Of a DNA stretch of 25,506 bases, positions 6,413 to 15,197 are shown piece by piece. This DNA comes from Desulfobacteraceae bacterium. GTDB lineage: Bacteria > Desulfobacterota > DSM-4660 > Desulfatiglandales > JALVMZ01. Within the stretch, counting starts at the first letter, position 1; every line of letters starts with the position of its first letter. The notes below the pieces were generated by a model. That model did no database searches, was not told the DNA's origin, and worked only from the letters and a program-made list of their open reading frames with translations. Location: the NCBI GenBank assembly GCA_027032655.1, contig JALVMZ010000579.1, positions 1 to 25,506 on the forward strand, read 5' to 3'. Position numbers and translations under genes: made by a program.

Positions 6413-9400
6413 ATCACAAAAGGGGAATCGCAGGTAAAATAGCCGGGTTTTTTATTGATTCCAAATTGACCCCTCTTATTATTCTTGCCTCCATACTGCT
6501 GGGAATTGGCTCCCTTTATTCACTCCCAAGGGAAGAAGAACCGCAGATCATAGTGCCCATGATAGATATATTTGTAAGAATGCCCGGTGCCAGTGCAAAG
6601 GAGGTGGAGCAGAGGGTAACAAAACCAATGGAAAAGCTCCTGTGGGAGATTCCTGGGGTAGAATATATTTACTCCACTTCCAGTCCATGCCTTTCAATGA
6701 CCATTGTAAGATTCTATGTGGGTGAGGATGAGGAAGATGCCATTGTCAGACTCCAATCAAAACTTATGGCCAATTATGATATCATCCCACCAGGGGTATC
6801 TCCTCCCCTTGTAAAACCCAGATACATTGATGATGTTCCTGTGCTGTGTATCACATTCTGGAGTAAAGAGCTTGACCATTATCTCCTTCGCAGAATCGCT
6901 GCTGAGGTGGAAGATGTTGTAAAAAGAGAAAAGGATGTCTCTGCCACCACTATAACAGGAGGATACCCCAGAACCATCAGAGTTGAGCTTGATCCATCCA
7001 GGATTGCCGGATTTGGTCTTGACCCCCTTCAGATTGCAGGGATGCTATCTGTAGCAAACATGGAGACCATGACAGGGGAGTATCCTTCTCTTGAGGGGGA
7101 GATACTTGTCAGGACAGGCAGGTTCTTTAAAAGCAAAGAGGATCTGGAACGGGTTGTGGTGGGTATCCATCAGGGCAGGCCGGTCTATCTTGGGGATGTT
7201 TCCAGAATCATAGATGGACCTGCCGAGGTTGACCAGTATGTATTTTTCGGATTGGGTCAGGCCTTAAAAGAGAGTCATTCAGAAAATATTAATAAAAGTG
7301 ATAATATATATCCTGCGGTTACACTCAGTATTGCCAAAAGGAAGGGTTCCAATGCAATAAGGGTGGTTCACAGGGTGCTTAATAGGATTGAGTCACTTAA
7401 AGGATACATCATTCCTGACAATGTAAATATCTCAATTACAAGGGATTATGGTCAGACTGCGAAAGAGAAGTCCGATGAACTCATTTTTCATATGTTCATT
7501 GCTGTATTTTCCGTATCTGTTCTCATCCTGATATTCCTTGGACTAAGGGAGGCGGGGGTAGTGGCGGTTGCAATCCCTGTGACCCTTGCCCTGACTCTCA
7601 GTGTATTCTATCTGTATGGTTATACCCTCAACAGGATAACACTTTTTGCCCTTATTTTCTCCATAGGAATCCTGGTGGATGATGCCATAGTGGTGGTGGA
7701 AAATATGGTCCGTCACTTCAGGTTGCCTGAGAATAAAGGGCGGCCACTTAGTCAGATTGCTAAAGAAGCGGTTGATGAAGTAGGGAATCCCACCATACTT
7801 GCAACCCTTACCGTAATATCTGCCATACTTCCTATGGCCTTTGTAAGGGGGATGATGGGGCCATATATGCGACCCATTCCTGTAGGTGCATCTGCTGCCA
7901 TGTTCTTCTCCCTGATGGTGGCATTTATTGTAACACCATGGGCATCACTTCGACTCCTGAAGGGTAAGGGGATGCAGCACAAGATAGAAACCACAGAGGG
8001 CTGGAGCGTCAGATTTTACCGAAAAGTAATGTCTCCGCTTATTAATAGACCTGCGCTGGGCTTTATATTCATATGTGGAATAGTGCTGTTGCTGATTGGC
8101 TCAATAATTCTTGTGCCCATAGGATTTGTTAAGGTAAAGATGCTTCCTTTTGATAATAAGAGTGAGTTTCAGGTAATAATTGATATGCCTGAGAGCGCTA
8201 CGCTTGAGGATACGGCATCTGTTGCCCTTGAGATGGGCTCATACATTTCCAGAGTCAATGAGGTGAAGAATTATCAGATATATGTGGGAACACCTGCACC
8301 TTTTAATTTTAATGGTCTTGTTAGACATTATTATTTGAGGTCAGGCTCAAATGTGGCTGACATACAGGTAAATCTTGTTGATAAATCTGAGAGAAAGGCA
8401 CAGAGCCATGACATAGCCAAGAGAATAAGGCCATTTATAAAAGAGATAGGTGATAGATACGGGGCAAGAGTTAAGATAGCAGAGGTCCCCCCTGGCCCCC
8501 CTGTGCTATCAACCCTTGTTGCAGAGATTTATGGCCCTGATTATGAAAGACAGAGACAGATAGCCAAAAAGGTCATGGATATATTTCAAAAGACCCCCGG
8601 TGTGGTGGATGTGGACTGGTATATGGAGGCGGATCAGGAAGAATTAAATATCCTGGTGGATAAAGAGAAATCTGCACTCCATGGGATAAGCACGGAGAGA
8701 ATCACAAAGACCCTCCAGCTTGCTCTCAGGGGATTAAAGGTGGGTCTGCTTCACAGGGATGAGGAAAAAGAGGATGTGGATATCATCCTAAGGCTCCCCC
8801 TGGAGATGAGGGCAGGGATAGACAGGCTATCTTCGATAAAAATAGCATCTTCCACAGGTCAACTTGTGCCATTATCAGATCTTGTCAGGATAGAGAAGAG
8901 GACCAGAGAGAAGAGTATTTATCATAAGAATCTTATGCCGGTTGTGTATGTAATAGGAGATGTTGCAGGAGAGAAGGAAAGCCCCGTGTATGCTATATTG
9001 GGCATGTGGAAGAAGATAAAGGGAATAAAACTGCCTGAGGGATATGAGATAAAGCAATATACAGCTTCATTGCCCTCCACAGATAAATACTTTGCTCTTA
9101 AATGGGATGGAGAGTGGCATATCACTTATGAGGTATTCAGGGATCTGGGTATTGCCTTTGGGGTTGTGCTTGTGTTGATTTTTATCCTTATTGTGGGATG
9201 GTTTCAGTCCATTAGCACACCACTGGTTATCATGGCTGCAATACCCTTTTCCCTTGTGGGGATTCTTCCATGTCACGGGCTTCTAAATGCCTTCTTTACT
9301 GCCACCTCCATGATAGGATTTATTGCAGGTGCTGGAATTGTGGTAAGGAATTCCATAATCCTGGTGGATTTTATTGAACTTAGAAGGTCTCAGGGTATGC

Positions 9401-9630
9401 CCTTGAATGAAGCAGTGATTGATGCAGGAGCTGTCCGCTTCAGACCCATGATGCTGACCGCTTTGGCTGTTGTGGTGGCAGCTTCTGTAATCCTGTTTGA
9501 TCCCATTTTTCAAGGTCTTGCCATATCATTGATGGCAGGTGAGGTGGCGTCCCTCCTCTTATCCAGGATGGCGGTGCCTATTCTTTATTACATGGATAAG
9601 AGATGGGAGGCTAAGAAATCTGAGAAATGA
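6409..9630 (+). CDS. RND efflux pump, inner-membrane subunit (AcrB/HAE1-like)
   Basis: A 1073-residue RND transporter with the usual duplicated arrangement: one N-terminal helix, a periplasmic loop, six helices, then the same again. TM4 carries the proton-relay pair D424-D425 in GILVDDAIVVVENM. In TM10 the segment AGIVVRNSIILVDF has Arg (R980) where AcrB has the proton-relay Lys940. The loops have the porter-domain look of the family (PGASAKEVEQRVTKPME). It overlaps the adaptor gene and the next gene by four bases each, so the three are translationally coupled. Substrates could be organic compounds or lipids; nothing here decides. It lacks the acidic/Met metal-relay features I would look for in CusA-type pumps. 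Confidence 0.95.
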   Translation: MNHKRGIAGKIAGFFIDSKLTPLIILASILLGIGSLYSLPREEEPQIIVPMIDIFVRMPGASAKEVEQRVTKPMEKLLWEIPGVEYIYSTSSPCLSMTIVRFYVGEDEEDAIVRLQSKLMANYDIIPPGVSPPLVKPRYIDDVPVLCITFWSKELDHYLLRRIAAEVEDVVKREKDVSATTITGGYPRTIRVELDPSRIAGFGLDPLQIAGMLSVANMETMTGEYPSLEGEILVRTGRFFKSKEDLERVVVGIHQGRPVYLGDVSRIIDGPAEVDQYVFFGLGQALKESHSENINKSDNIYPAVTLSIAKRKGSNAIRVVHRVLNRIESLKGYIIPDNVNISITRDYGQTAKEKSDELIFHMFIAVFSVSVLILIFLGLREAGVVAVAIPVTLALTLSVFYLYGYTLNRITLFALIFSIGILVDDAIVVVENMVRHFRLPENKGRPLSQIAKEAVDEVGNPTILATLTVISAILPMAFVRGMMGPYMRPIPVGASAAMFFSLMVAFIVTPWASLRLLKGKGMQHKIETTEGWSVRFYRKVMSPLINRPALGFIFICGIVLLLIGSIILVPIGFVKVKMLPFDNKSEFQVIIDMPESATLEDTASVALEMGSYISRVNEVKNYQIYVGTPAPFNFNGLVRHYYLRSGSNVADIQVNLVDKSERKAQSHDIAKRIRPFIKEIGDRYGARVKIAEVPPGPPVLSTLVAEIYGPDYERQRQIAKKVMDIFQKTPGVVDVDWYMEADQEELNILVDKEKSALHGISTERITKTLQLALRGLKVGLLHRDEEKEDVDIILRLPLEMRAGIDRLSSIKIASSTGQLVPLSDLVRIEKRTREKSIYHKNLMPVVYVIGDVAGEKESPVYAILGMWKKIKGIKLPEGYEIKQYTASLPSTDKYFALKWDGEWHITYEVFRDLGIAFGVVLVLIFILIVGWFQSISTPLVIMAAIPFSLVGILPCHGLLNAFFTATSMIGFIAGAGIVVRNSIILVDFIELRRSQGMPLNEAVIDAGAVRFRPMMLTALAVVVAASVILFDPIFQGLAISLMAGEVASLLLSRMAVPILYYMDKRWEAKKSEK

Positions 9631-10298
9631 GAATAAATAAAAATGATATAATTGATCTGCTTAAGACCCATACCCTTGAAGATGCCATCAAAATAATTAA
9701 AAGATACAATCCCAGAAAGGTGATAAACCCGTTAATCTCCTTCCTGTGCCATGGGGACCCGGATATAAGATGGAAGGCAATAAGATGTGGTGGAGTTGTG
9801 GTATCAGAACTTGCTTCAGAAGATATGGAATCTGCCAGGATTATTATGCGAAGGCTCATGTGGCACCTGAACGATGAATCTGGTGGTATTGGTTGGGGGG
9901 TTCCTGAGTTGATGGGGGAGATAATGTATCTGAATAAGCAACTTTCAGAAGAATTCATAAAGATTCTTATATCATATATCATGCCAGAGGGTAATTATCT
10001 TGAAACCGATAGTTTAAGAAGCGGGGCGATATGGGCCATAGGCAGGGTGGCACAAAGGGATCAGGAATCGGTAAAGGATGCAGTGCCTTATCTTTTGGAT
10101 TCCATTGCCTCAGAATCCCATCAGGTAAAGGGGACTGCAATATGGACCTCAGGGATTATGAAGATAAAAGAGGCATGTCCATTGATCCAGGAATTTATAA
10201 ACTCAGACCGGATATTTCAGCTTTATACTGATAAAGGTATAGAGGATTTCAGGATAAGAGATATTGCCAGAGCCTCCTTAGAGATGATATCCTGTTAA
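9627..10298 (+). CDS. HEAT-repeat protein of the DVU0298 type
   Basis: A 223-residue soluble, helical protein with HEAT/PBS-lyase-like repeats: GDPDIRWKAIRCGGVVVSEL near 43-62, SLRSGAIWAIGRVAQ near 130-144 and HQVKGTAIWTSGIMKIKEA near 164-182. The central DESGGIGWGVPELMGEI is the segment I associate with the DVU0298 family, common in sulfate reducers and relatives; that assignment is from memory. No signal peptide or catalytic motif is evident. It begins inside the stop of the RND gene (ATGA overlap) and is seven bases before the next gene. Function unknown, probably a protein-binding scaffold. Confidence 0.85.
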   Translation: MRINKNDIIDLLKTHTLEDAIKIIKRYNPRKVINPLISFLCHGDPDIRWKAIRCGGVVVSELASEDMESARIIMRRLMWHLNDESGGIGWGVPELMGEIMYLNKQLSEEFIKILISYIMPEGNYLETDSLRSGAIWAIGRVAQRDQESVKDAVPYLLDSIASESHQVKGTAIWTSGIMKIKEACPLIQEFINSDRIFQLYTDKGIEDFRIRDIARASLEMISC

Positions 10299-10305
10299 AG
10301 AAATC

Positions 10306-11088
10306 ATGAGAATTACAAGAAAGAAACTGGAGGACATTTATAAAAAATATAACCACAGAAGATTCGTGCACCCTGATCCGCTGGAATTTTTATACAACTA
10401 CCCATCAGAGAGAGACAGGGAGGTGGTGGGTTTTATTGCATCATCCCTTGCTTATGGCAGGGTGGAGCAGATACTTCGGAGTGTATCCTTTGTGCTTGAT
10501 AAGATGGGTAAATGCCCTTATGAGTATATCTTCAGGTGTGAATATAAACAACTTATGGATGTGTTTGAAGGATTCTGCCATAGATTTACCAAAGGAGAGG
10601 AATTATCAAGGCTGCTTTTTGGATTAAAAGCACTTCTTAGAAAATATGGAACAATAAGGGAGTGTTTCTCTTCAAAATTCAGGCAGGCGAACTCCATGCC
10701 AGAGGCATTAGACCTTTTTGTGCATGAAATATACTCACAAATGGGAAGTCATAATAGTAAAAAGACACTTATACCTGATCCATCAAAGGGAAGTGCATGT
10801 AAAAGGCTGAATCTGTATCTCCGATGGATGGTAAGAAGGGATTCTGTTGACCCGGGCACCTGGGATGATATCCCCAGGTCATCTCTTATCATTCCCCTTG
10901 ATACCCATATGCACAGGATATGCAGGCTCATGGGATTTACAGAAAGGGGTTCCACAGGAATCAGGACTGCACTTGAAATAACGCATAATTTCTCCCGCAT
11001 ATCCCCCGATGACCCTGTTAAATATGATTTTGCCCTTACAAGAATAGGCATCCATAAGAGGGATACTTTAAAAGAATTGTTAAACTGA
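10306..11088 (+). CDS. TIGR02757 (DUF2400) family protein
   Basis: A 260-residue cytoplasmic protein. Recognisable family segments are HPDPLEFLYNYPSERDREVVGFIASSLAYGR-like text (about residues 22-53), the middle KGSACKRLNLYLRWMVRRDSVDPGTW and the C-terminal LIIPLDTHMHRICRLMGFTER, followed by PDDPVKYDFALTRIGI. The conserved DTHMHR-type segment is the likely functional centre, and the overall look recalls helical DNA-glycosylase folds, but no activity is established to my knowledge. It lies in a plus-strand run with short gaps on both sides (7 and 13 bases), so it is probably cotranscribed. Confidence 0.85.
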   Translation: MRITRKKLEDIYKKYNHRRFVHPDPLEFLYNYPSERDREVVGFIASSLAYGRVEQILRSVSFVLDKMGKCPYEYIFRCEYKQLMDVFEGFCHRFTKGEELSRLLFGLKALLRKYGTIRECFSSKFRQANSMPEALDLFVHEIYSQMGSHNSKKTLIPDPSKGSACKRLNLYLRWMVRRDSVDPGTWDDIPRSSLIIPLDTHMHRICRLMGFTERGSTGIRTALEITHNFSRISPDDPVKYDFALTRIGIHKRDTLKELLN

Positions 11089-11101
11089 GGCAGGAAGTAA
11101 T

Positions 11102-12001
11102 ATGAAGGTGTTTATAACTGGTGGCACCGGTTTTGTGGGAAGGACCATAACACATGCACTTATAAAAAAGGGATGTAGTGTTACCATTTTAAGCAGAAGA
11201 GAAAAACTTACCCCTCAAGAGGGGGGGATAAATTATATCCATGGTGATCCCGGCAGGGCAGGCAGGTGGCAGGAATATGTTCCAGGGCATGACATAATAA
11301 TTAATCTGGCAGGGGAGTCGATCTTTACCAGATGGACCAAAAAAAAGAAGAGAATCATAAGAGAGAGTCGGATAAATACCACAAAAAACATTGTAGATGC
11401 CATTGAAGATGGCAGAGGAAAACTACTTATGAGCACATCGGCAGTGGGATACTATGGATTCAGAGAAGATGAGGAATTAACTGAGGATGCAGGGCCTGGA
11501 GATGATTTTCTGGCAGAGCTTACCAGAGACTGGGAGAGGGCGGCGCTTGCTGCAAGAGAAAAAGGGACAAGGGTCATAATAATGAGATTTGGGATAGTGC
11601 TGGGAAAGGGGGGCGGTATGCTTAAGATGATACTGCCCTTATTTAAATACAATCTTGGAAGCCCGATTGGTTCAGGGAAACAGTGGTTTTCCTGGATCCA
11701 TGAGAGGGATCTTGCAAATATATTTCTTTTCATGATGGAAAGGGAAGAAGATGGCATAATAAATTGCACTGCCCCGGCCCCTGTTAAGAACAGGGAGTTT
11801 ACCCTCACCCTTGCACGGGTTATGAATAGATGGGTAGTATTTCCGCCTGTTCCTGGATTTATGATAAAGATGATATTTGGAGAACTGGGAAATGTTATAC
11901 TTCATGGTCAGAGAGTGATCCCTAAAAGACTCCTTAACATGGGATTTCATTTTAAATATCCTGATTTAGAAACCGCGCTGAAGGATATTATCGAAGACTG
12001 A
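11102..12001 (+). CDS. TIGR01777 family epimerase-like (SDR) protein
   Basis: A 299-residue extended short-chain dehydrogenase/epimerase-like protein (E. coli YfcH relatives). The NAD(P)-binding motif GGTGFVG is at residues 7-13. INLAGESIFTRWTKKKK and MSTSAVGYYGF are typical of the family; the latter replaces the usual YxxxK region. The C-terminal part (VIPKRLLNMGFHFKYPDLETAL) is the DUF1731 segment. AGGAAG precedes the ATG. Substrate is unknown. The older label 'cell-division inhibitor SulA homologue' is misleading because LexA-regulated SulA is a different protein. Confidence 0.93.
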   Translation: MKVFITGGTGFVGRTITHALIKKGCSVTILSRREKLTPQEGGINYIHGDPGRAGRWQEYVPGHDIIINLAGESIFTRWTKKKKRIIRESRINTTKNIVDAIEDGRGKLLMSTSAVGYYGFREDEELTEDAGPGDDFLAELTRDWERAALAAREKGTRVIIMRFGIVLGKGGGMLKMILPLFKYNLGSPIGSGKQWFSWIHERDLANIFLFMMEREEDGIINCTAPAPVKNREFTLTLARVMNRWVVFPPVPGFMIKMIFGELGNVILHGQRVIPKRLLNMGFHFKYPDLETALKDIIED

Positions 12002-12014
12002 CTCAGGAAATATC

Positions 12015-13196
12015 ATGGAGCAGAGACCCGGGATTGAATACCTGTTTGATAATTACTCGGCATTGCTTAAAGGGAAAAGGCTGGGACTTGTTGTAAATCA
12101 GGCATCGGTTCTATCCGATTTTTCTCATACCATTTTCTATCTCCAGAGATATAAAGACCAGTATCACTATGAGATCAAAGCGGTATTTGGCCCCCAGCAC
12201 GGTATCTGGGGTCATACCCAGGCAAACATGATTGAATGGGAATCCTACCAGGACCGGAGATTCCAATTCCCATTTTATAGTCTATACGGAAAGAACCGCA
12301 AAATTCCCCCCGAGATACTCAGGGATATAGATATAATAATCTATGATCTCCAGGATGTGGGCACCAGATACTACACCTTTATATGGACCCTTGCAATGGT
12401 AATGAGTTCCCTTGATGGGACGGATATACCGCTTATAGTTGCAGATAGGCCCAATCCCATTAACGGCGTAAGTGTTGAAGGACCAGTGCTGGATATGAAA
12501 TACTCATCCTTTGTGGGCATTCATCCATTACCCATCAGACATGGAATGACAGTATGTGAGATAGCATCCTATTTTAAAGGGCACTTTTATCCAGATGTTA
12601 AATTATATCTTCTCCCCATGGCCTTCTGGGACAGGACAAAGTATCTTGATCAGCTCACATATCCGTGGGTTCCACCGTCTCCCAATATGCCAGGTATTAA
12701 TACAGCTCTCGTATATCCTGGCTCATGTCTGATTGAGGCAACAAATGTATCAGAAGGACGGGGCACCACAACTCCATTTGAGGTGATAGGAGCCCCATGG
12801 ATAGATGGCCTCAAATTAACCAGGCACCTGAATTCCATATCTGATGGTGCTCAGGTATTCAGGTTCCATGTATTTGAGCCCACATTTGATAAATATGAGG
12901 GAAAGATATGTGAGGGAATACAGATTCATATAATGGATAGGACCAGATTTCATCCATTTAAAACCGGACTTATTATTTTGAGGGCACTTATTGAACTGTA
13001 TTCCGATCATTTCATGTGGAAAGAACCGCCATATGAATATGAATATGAGAAGATGCCAATTGATATACTGCTTGGGTGTGGATGGATAAGGCAGGAACTG
13101 GAAAAAGGCACTCCTTATTCAGAGATTGAATCATGCTGGAAGGGGGAATTATCAGAATTTATGGATATAAGGGAGAGATATTTGATATACAAATAG
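12015..13196 (+). CDS. NamZ-like exo-beta-N-acetylmuramidase (DUF1343)
   Basis: A 393-residue DUF1343/GH171 protein; characterised members release terminal N-acetylmuramic acid from peptidoglycan fragments. Family segments run in order: GIEYLF, LVVNQASVLSD, VFGPQHGIWG near residue 56, IIYDLQDVGTRYYTFIW, ADRPNPINGVSVEGP, RHGMTVCEIA, PPSPNMPG and ATNVSEGRGTTTPFEVIGAPW. No signal peptide is seen at this start. Known members are often exported, so the protein may act on imported wall fragments in the cytoplasm, or be exported another way. It is the last gene of the plus-strand run that starts at rubredoxin, followed by a hairpin. Confidence 0.92.
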   Translation: MEQRPGIEYLFDNYSALLKGKRLGLVVNQASVLSDFSHTIFYLQRYKDQYHYEIKAVFGPQHGIWGHTQANMIEWESYQDRRFQFPFYSLYGKNRKIPPEILRDIDIIIYDLQDVGTRYYTFIWTLAMVMSSLDGTDIPLIVADRPNPINGVSVEGPVLDMKYSSFVGIHPLPIRHGMTVCEIASYFKGHFYPDVKLYLLPMAFWDRTKYLDQLTYPWVPPSPNMPGINTALVYPGSCLIEATNVSEGRGTTTPFEVIGAPWIDGLKLTRHLNSISDGAQVFRFHVFEPTFDKYEGKICEGIQIHIMDRTRFHPFKTGLIILRALIELYSDHFMWKEPPYEYEYEKMPIDILLGCGWIRQELEKGTPYSEIESCWKGELSEFMDIRERYLIYK

Positions 13197-13199
13197 AAA

Positions 13200-13223
13200 C
13201 CCTATCAGGATGTCCTGATAGGG
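13200..13223. terminator. Perfect 10-bp hairpin between convergent genes
   Basis: CCCTATCAGG (13200-13209) and CCTGATAGGG (13214-13223) pair perfectly around loop ATGT. It lies four bases after the NamZ stop and 38 bases after the HU stop on the other strand. There is no T-run on the plus side; on the minus side a short TTTCTATTT follows. It may serve as a shared, bidirectional transcription end. Confidence 0.55.
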
Positions 13224-13261
13224 GCCATGTAGGGATTTAGTAGTTAGTAGGGGATGTGGTG

Positions 13262-13531
13262 TTATTTTACCGCAGCTTTCAGTGCTTTGCCAGGGACGAA
13301 TTTTGGGACCTTTGTTGCCTTGATCTTGATCTCTTCTCCTGTCTGGGGGTTTCTTCCTTTCCTTGCTTTTCTCTTTACAACTTTAAATGTGCCAAAACCA
13401 ACCAGAGTGACCGTGTCCTTTTTCTTAAGGGCCTTTGTAATTGTATTAATCACACAGTCAACTGCAGCCTGGGCCTCTTTTTTAGAACACACCACTTTTG
13501 CCACTTCGTTTACAAGATCACCCTTATTCAT
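13262..13531 (-). CDS. hup: HU-family DNA-binding protein
   Basis: An 89-residue HU/IHF-type histone-like protein that bends and compacts DNA. It starts MNKGDLVNEVA, has VTLVGFGTFKVVKRKARKGRNP leading into the DNA-embracing arm with the invariant Pro (RNPQTGEEI), and ends VPKFVPGKALKAAVK. Length matches the 90-residue norm. I chose ATG 13531 because GGAGG stands 11 bases upstream and the family N-terminus begins there; a longer open frame to 13654 adds a non-homologous hydrophobic stretch. C31 and C46 are unusual but harmless-looking. It is convergent with the NamZ gene. Confidence 0.96.
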   Translation of the reverse strand: MNKGDLVNEVAKVVCSKKEAQAAVDCVINTITKALKKKDTVTLVGFGTFKVVKRKARKGRNPQTGEEIKIKATKVPKFVPGKALKAAVK

Positions 13532-13568
13532 CTGCCTCTCTCCTCCTTTCTTTAAAAAATTTTTAGCT

Positions 13569-13597
13569 ACCATAATAAAAAAAATTAAAGATTTCAA
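13569..13597 (-). promoter_or_regulatory. Candidate sigma70-type promoter for HU
   Basis: On the minus strand, TTGAAA (13597-13592) and TATGGT (13574-13569) are separated by 17 bases, upstream of the HU ribosome site. Both boxes are near-consensus. In this AT-rich spacer a chance match is possible. Confidence 0.35.
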
Positions 13598-13656
13598 CAA
13601 TAAAATGACATGAAAACCCAATAAAATAGCATTTTTCGGACATTTTGAGTCCATAA

Positions 13657-13945
13657 TTGCCCATTATAGAGCCTAAAACGGGATTAAATGATGGTCTTGA
13701 CCCCGATTTTAAATGGATTTATTATAAAATTATGGAATTAAAGAGCAGGTTTAATGGAAATATTATTGGTTCAGCAATTGGTGAGATGGCATTCTTTCAT
13801 CAGGATAAGAAGAGATTGACTCTGAACACCTTATGAAGATGAGGCTGTAATGCTCTTCAATGGAAAAGTCCTTTTGGAAATGTATCTGTCAGAAAGACTT
13901 TTTAAATTGGTGACTGACAGATATAAAGGAGAGGTGAAAAAATGA
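13657..13945 (+). pseudogene. Possible frameshifted small ORF upstream of the 58-residue gene
   Basis: An open plus-strand frame runs from about TTG 13657 (or ATG 13732) and stops at 13834-13836. Skipping one T near 13831 joins it to a second frame (YEDEAVMLFNGKVLLEMY onward). That frame continues to a TGA overlapping the start of the next gene by four bases. The conceptual product would be about 75-95 residues and hydrophilic with helical character. I do not recognise it. It could be a decayed gene, a sequencing error or chance open frames; no strong ribosome site supports the start. Confidence 0.25.
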
Positions 13946-14118
13946 CAAAAATAGTGATAGAACTGGGTCCCCAGGAGGTAATGAGGATTGAATCCATACT
14001 CATGGATAATGATGAACAGGAAGCCCTCCTCTTTTTAAAAGAGGTTTTAAGACCCAAATTGAGAGAAAAGGGTTCATCTTCACTGGATAGTTCAAAGTCA
14101 ACTGGAATTCAAACCTGA
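13942..14118 (+). CDS. Small conserved-looking protein, 58 residues
   Basis: A 58-residue protein starting MTKIVIELGPQEVMRIESIL, followed by an acidic segment (MDNDEQEALLFLKEVL) and a basic, Ser-rich tail. GGAGAGG lies 6-7 bases before the ATG, a good ribosome site. No signal peptide, membrane helix or metal motif is visible; the first 40 residues could form a strand plus helices. It ends 20 bases before the bd-like membrane gene and is probably cotranscribed with it. I have an impression that similar small proteins occur in related anaerobes, but I cannot name a family. Function unknown. Confidence 0.7.
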   Translation: MTKIVIELGPQEVMRIESILMDNDEQEALLFLKEVLRPKLREKGSSSLDSSKSTGIQT

Positions 14119-14138
14119 ACTTATGTCCACAGGTTGAC

Positions 14139-15197
14139 ATGAATCCTTTCGAGCTCATACCTTCTCCTGATACGCTGCCGCTTAATTTTGAGTGGCTACA
14201 TGTCCTTCTTATATTTACATTTGTGCTACATATCATTTCCATGAATATAACCCTTGGGCTTGGAATAATAACTACGTTTTACCATATAAGAGGGCGATCA
14301 CAGATATCCGAGGAGATATCCCATAAGATTCCTTTTATTATGGCATTTGCCATAAACTTAGGAATACCGCCTCTCTTATTCCTTCAACTACTGTATGGAC
14401 AGTTCTTTTATGTAAGTTCGGTCTTAATGGCAAAGTTCTGGTTAATTGTGATACCTCTTCTTATAATAGCATATTATGGTGTCTATATTTATGATCTGAA
14501 GAAAAACAGCTATAAGATAAACAGAGTATATTACATAATAATAAGTGTTTTAATCCTTTTGTTTATCGGATTTATATACTCAAATAATATGTCACTTATG
14601 CTACGCCCCGACCATTGGACAGTATATTTTGAAAACAAAGGGGGAACAGTTCTTAATATTTCTGACCCCGTGTTATTGCCCAGATATCTTCATTTCATGA
14701 TGGCATCAATCGCATTGGGTGGACTTACAATTTCCATTATCTCATGGAAAAAGGGGAAAGACAGTCCAGGGATTAAGGCTGCTGGTATTCCCTTAGGGCT
14801 AAGGTGGTTTGCTGGGGCAACGATTATTCAGACAATCGTAGGAGTATGGTTTTTATCACACATTCCAGTGGATATAATAGAGGTCTTCATGGGAGGAGAT
14901 ATTATTCATACTGTATTGCTGGTTGCAGGTATCTTCACTTCATTAATTTCTATATTCTATTCGTTTAAAGCAAAACTTTTCCCATGTGCAGGATGGACAC
15001 TTCTTACCATAGTGATTATGGTGCTTATAAGGGATAAATTGAGGAGTTTATATATTGCTCCATATTTTGAAAAGAATGCCATACCCGTAAAAGCACAGCT
15101 TATCCCTTTTCTTTTATTTGTTATGTTTCTGGTTGCAGGAATAATTACTATCTATCTCATGATAAGGTTTGTTCAGAAGAGGAGGATTAGAGATTGA
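14139..15197 (+). CDS. bd-oxidase-like polytopic membrane protein (partner subunit)
   Basis: A 352-residue integral membrane protein with about nine hydrophobic segments. Its N-terminus (EWLHVLLIFTFVLHIISMNI) and the following INLGIPPLLFLQLLYGQFFY resemble the first helices of cytochrome bd subunit I (CydA) and of the next protein in this operon. H20 and H31 are candidate heme or structural histidines. It contains no CXXCH motif. The stop overlaps the start of the multiheme fusion gene by four bases, so the two are expected to form one complex. I infer a quinone-interacting membrane module. True oxygen-reducing activity is not implied, because the canonical CydA Q-loop cannot be recognised. 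Confidence 0.75.
   Translation: MNPFELIPSPDTLPLNFEWLHVLLIFTFVLHIISMNITLGLGIITTFYHIRGRSQISEEISHKIPFIMAFAINLGIPPLLFLQLLYGQFFYVSSVLMAKFWLIVIPLLIIAYYGVYIYDLKKNSYKINRVYYIIISVLILLFIGFIYSNNMSLMLRPDHWTVYFENKGGTVLNISDPVLLPRYLHFMMASIALGGLTISIISWKKGKDSPGIKAAGIPLGLRWFAGATIIQTIVGVWFLSHIPVDIIEVFMGGDIIHTVLLVAGIFTSLISIFYSFKAKLFPCAGWTLLTIVIMVLIRDKLRSLYIAPYFEKNAIPVKAQLIPFLLFVMFLVAGIITIYLMIRFVQKRRIRD

Noticed and set aside
7752..7994. Minus-strand ORFs inside the RND pump, FprA and cytochrome genes
   Set aside because: They are antisense shadows of well-supported genes, with no recognisable domains or ribosome sites.
13200..13223. Link between this hairpin and the structured repeats
   Set aside because: They share only CCTATCAGG, nine bases, which is too short to claim common origin.
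13532..13654. N-terminal extension of HU
   Set aside because: HU proteins begin at MNKGDLV, the ribosome site is there, and the extension is AT-rich promoter DNA.
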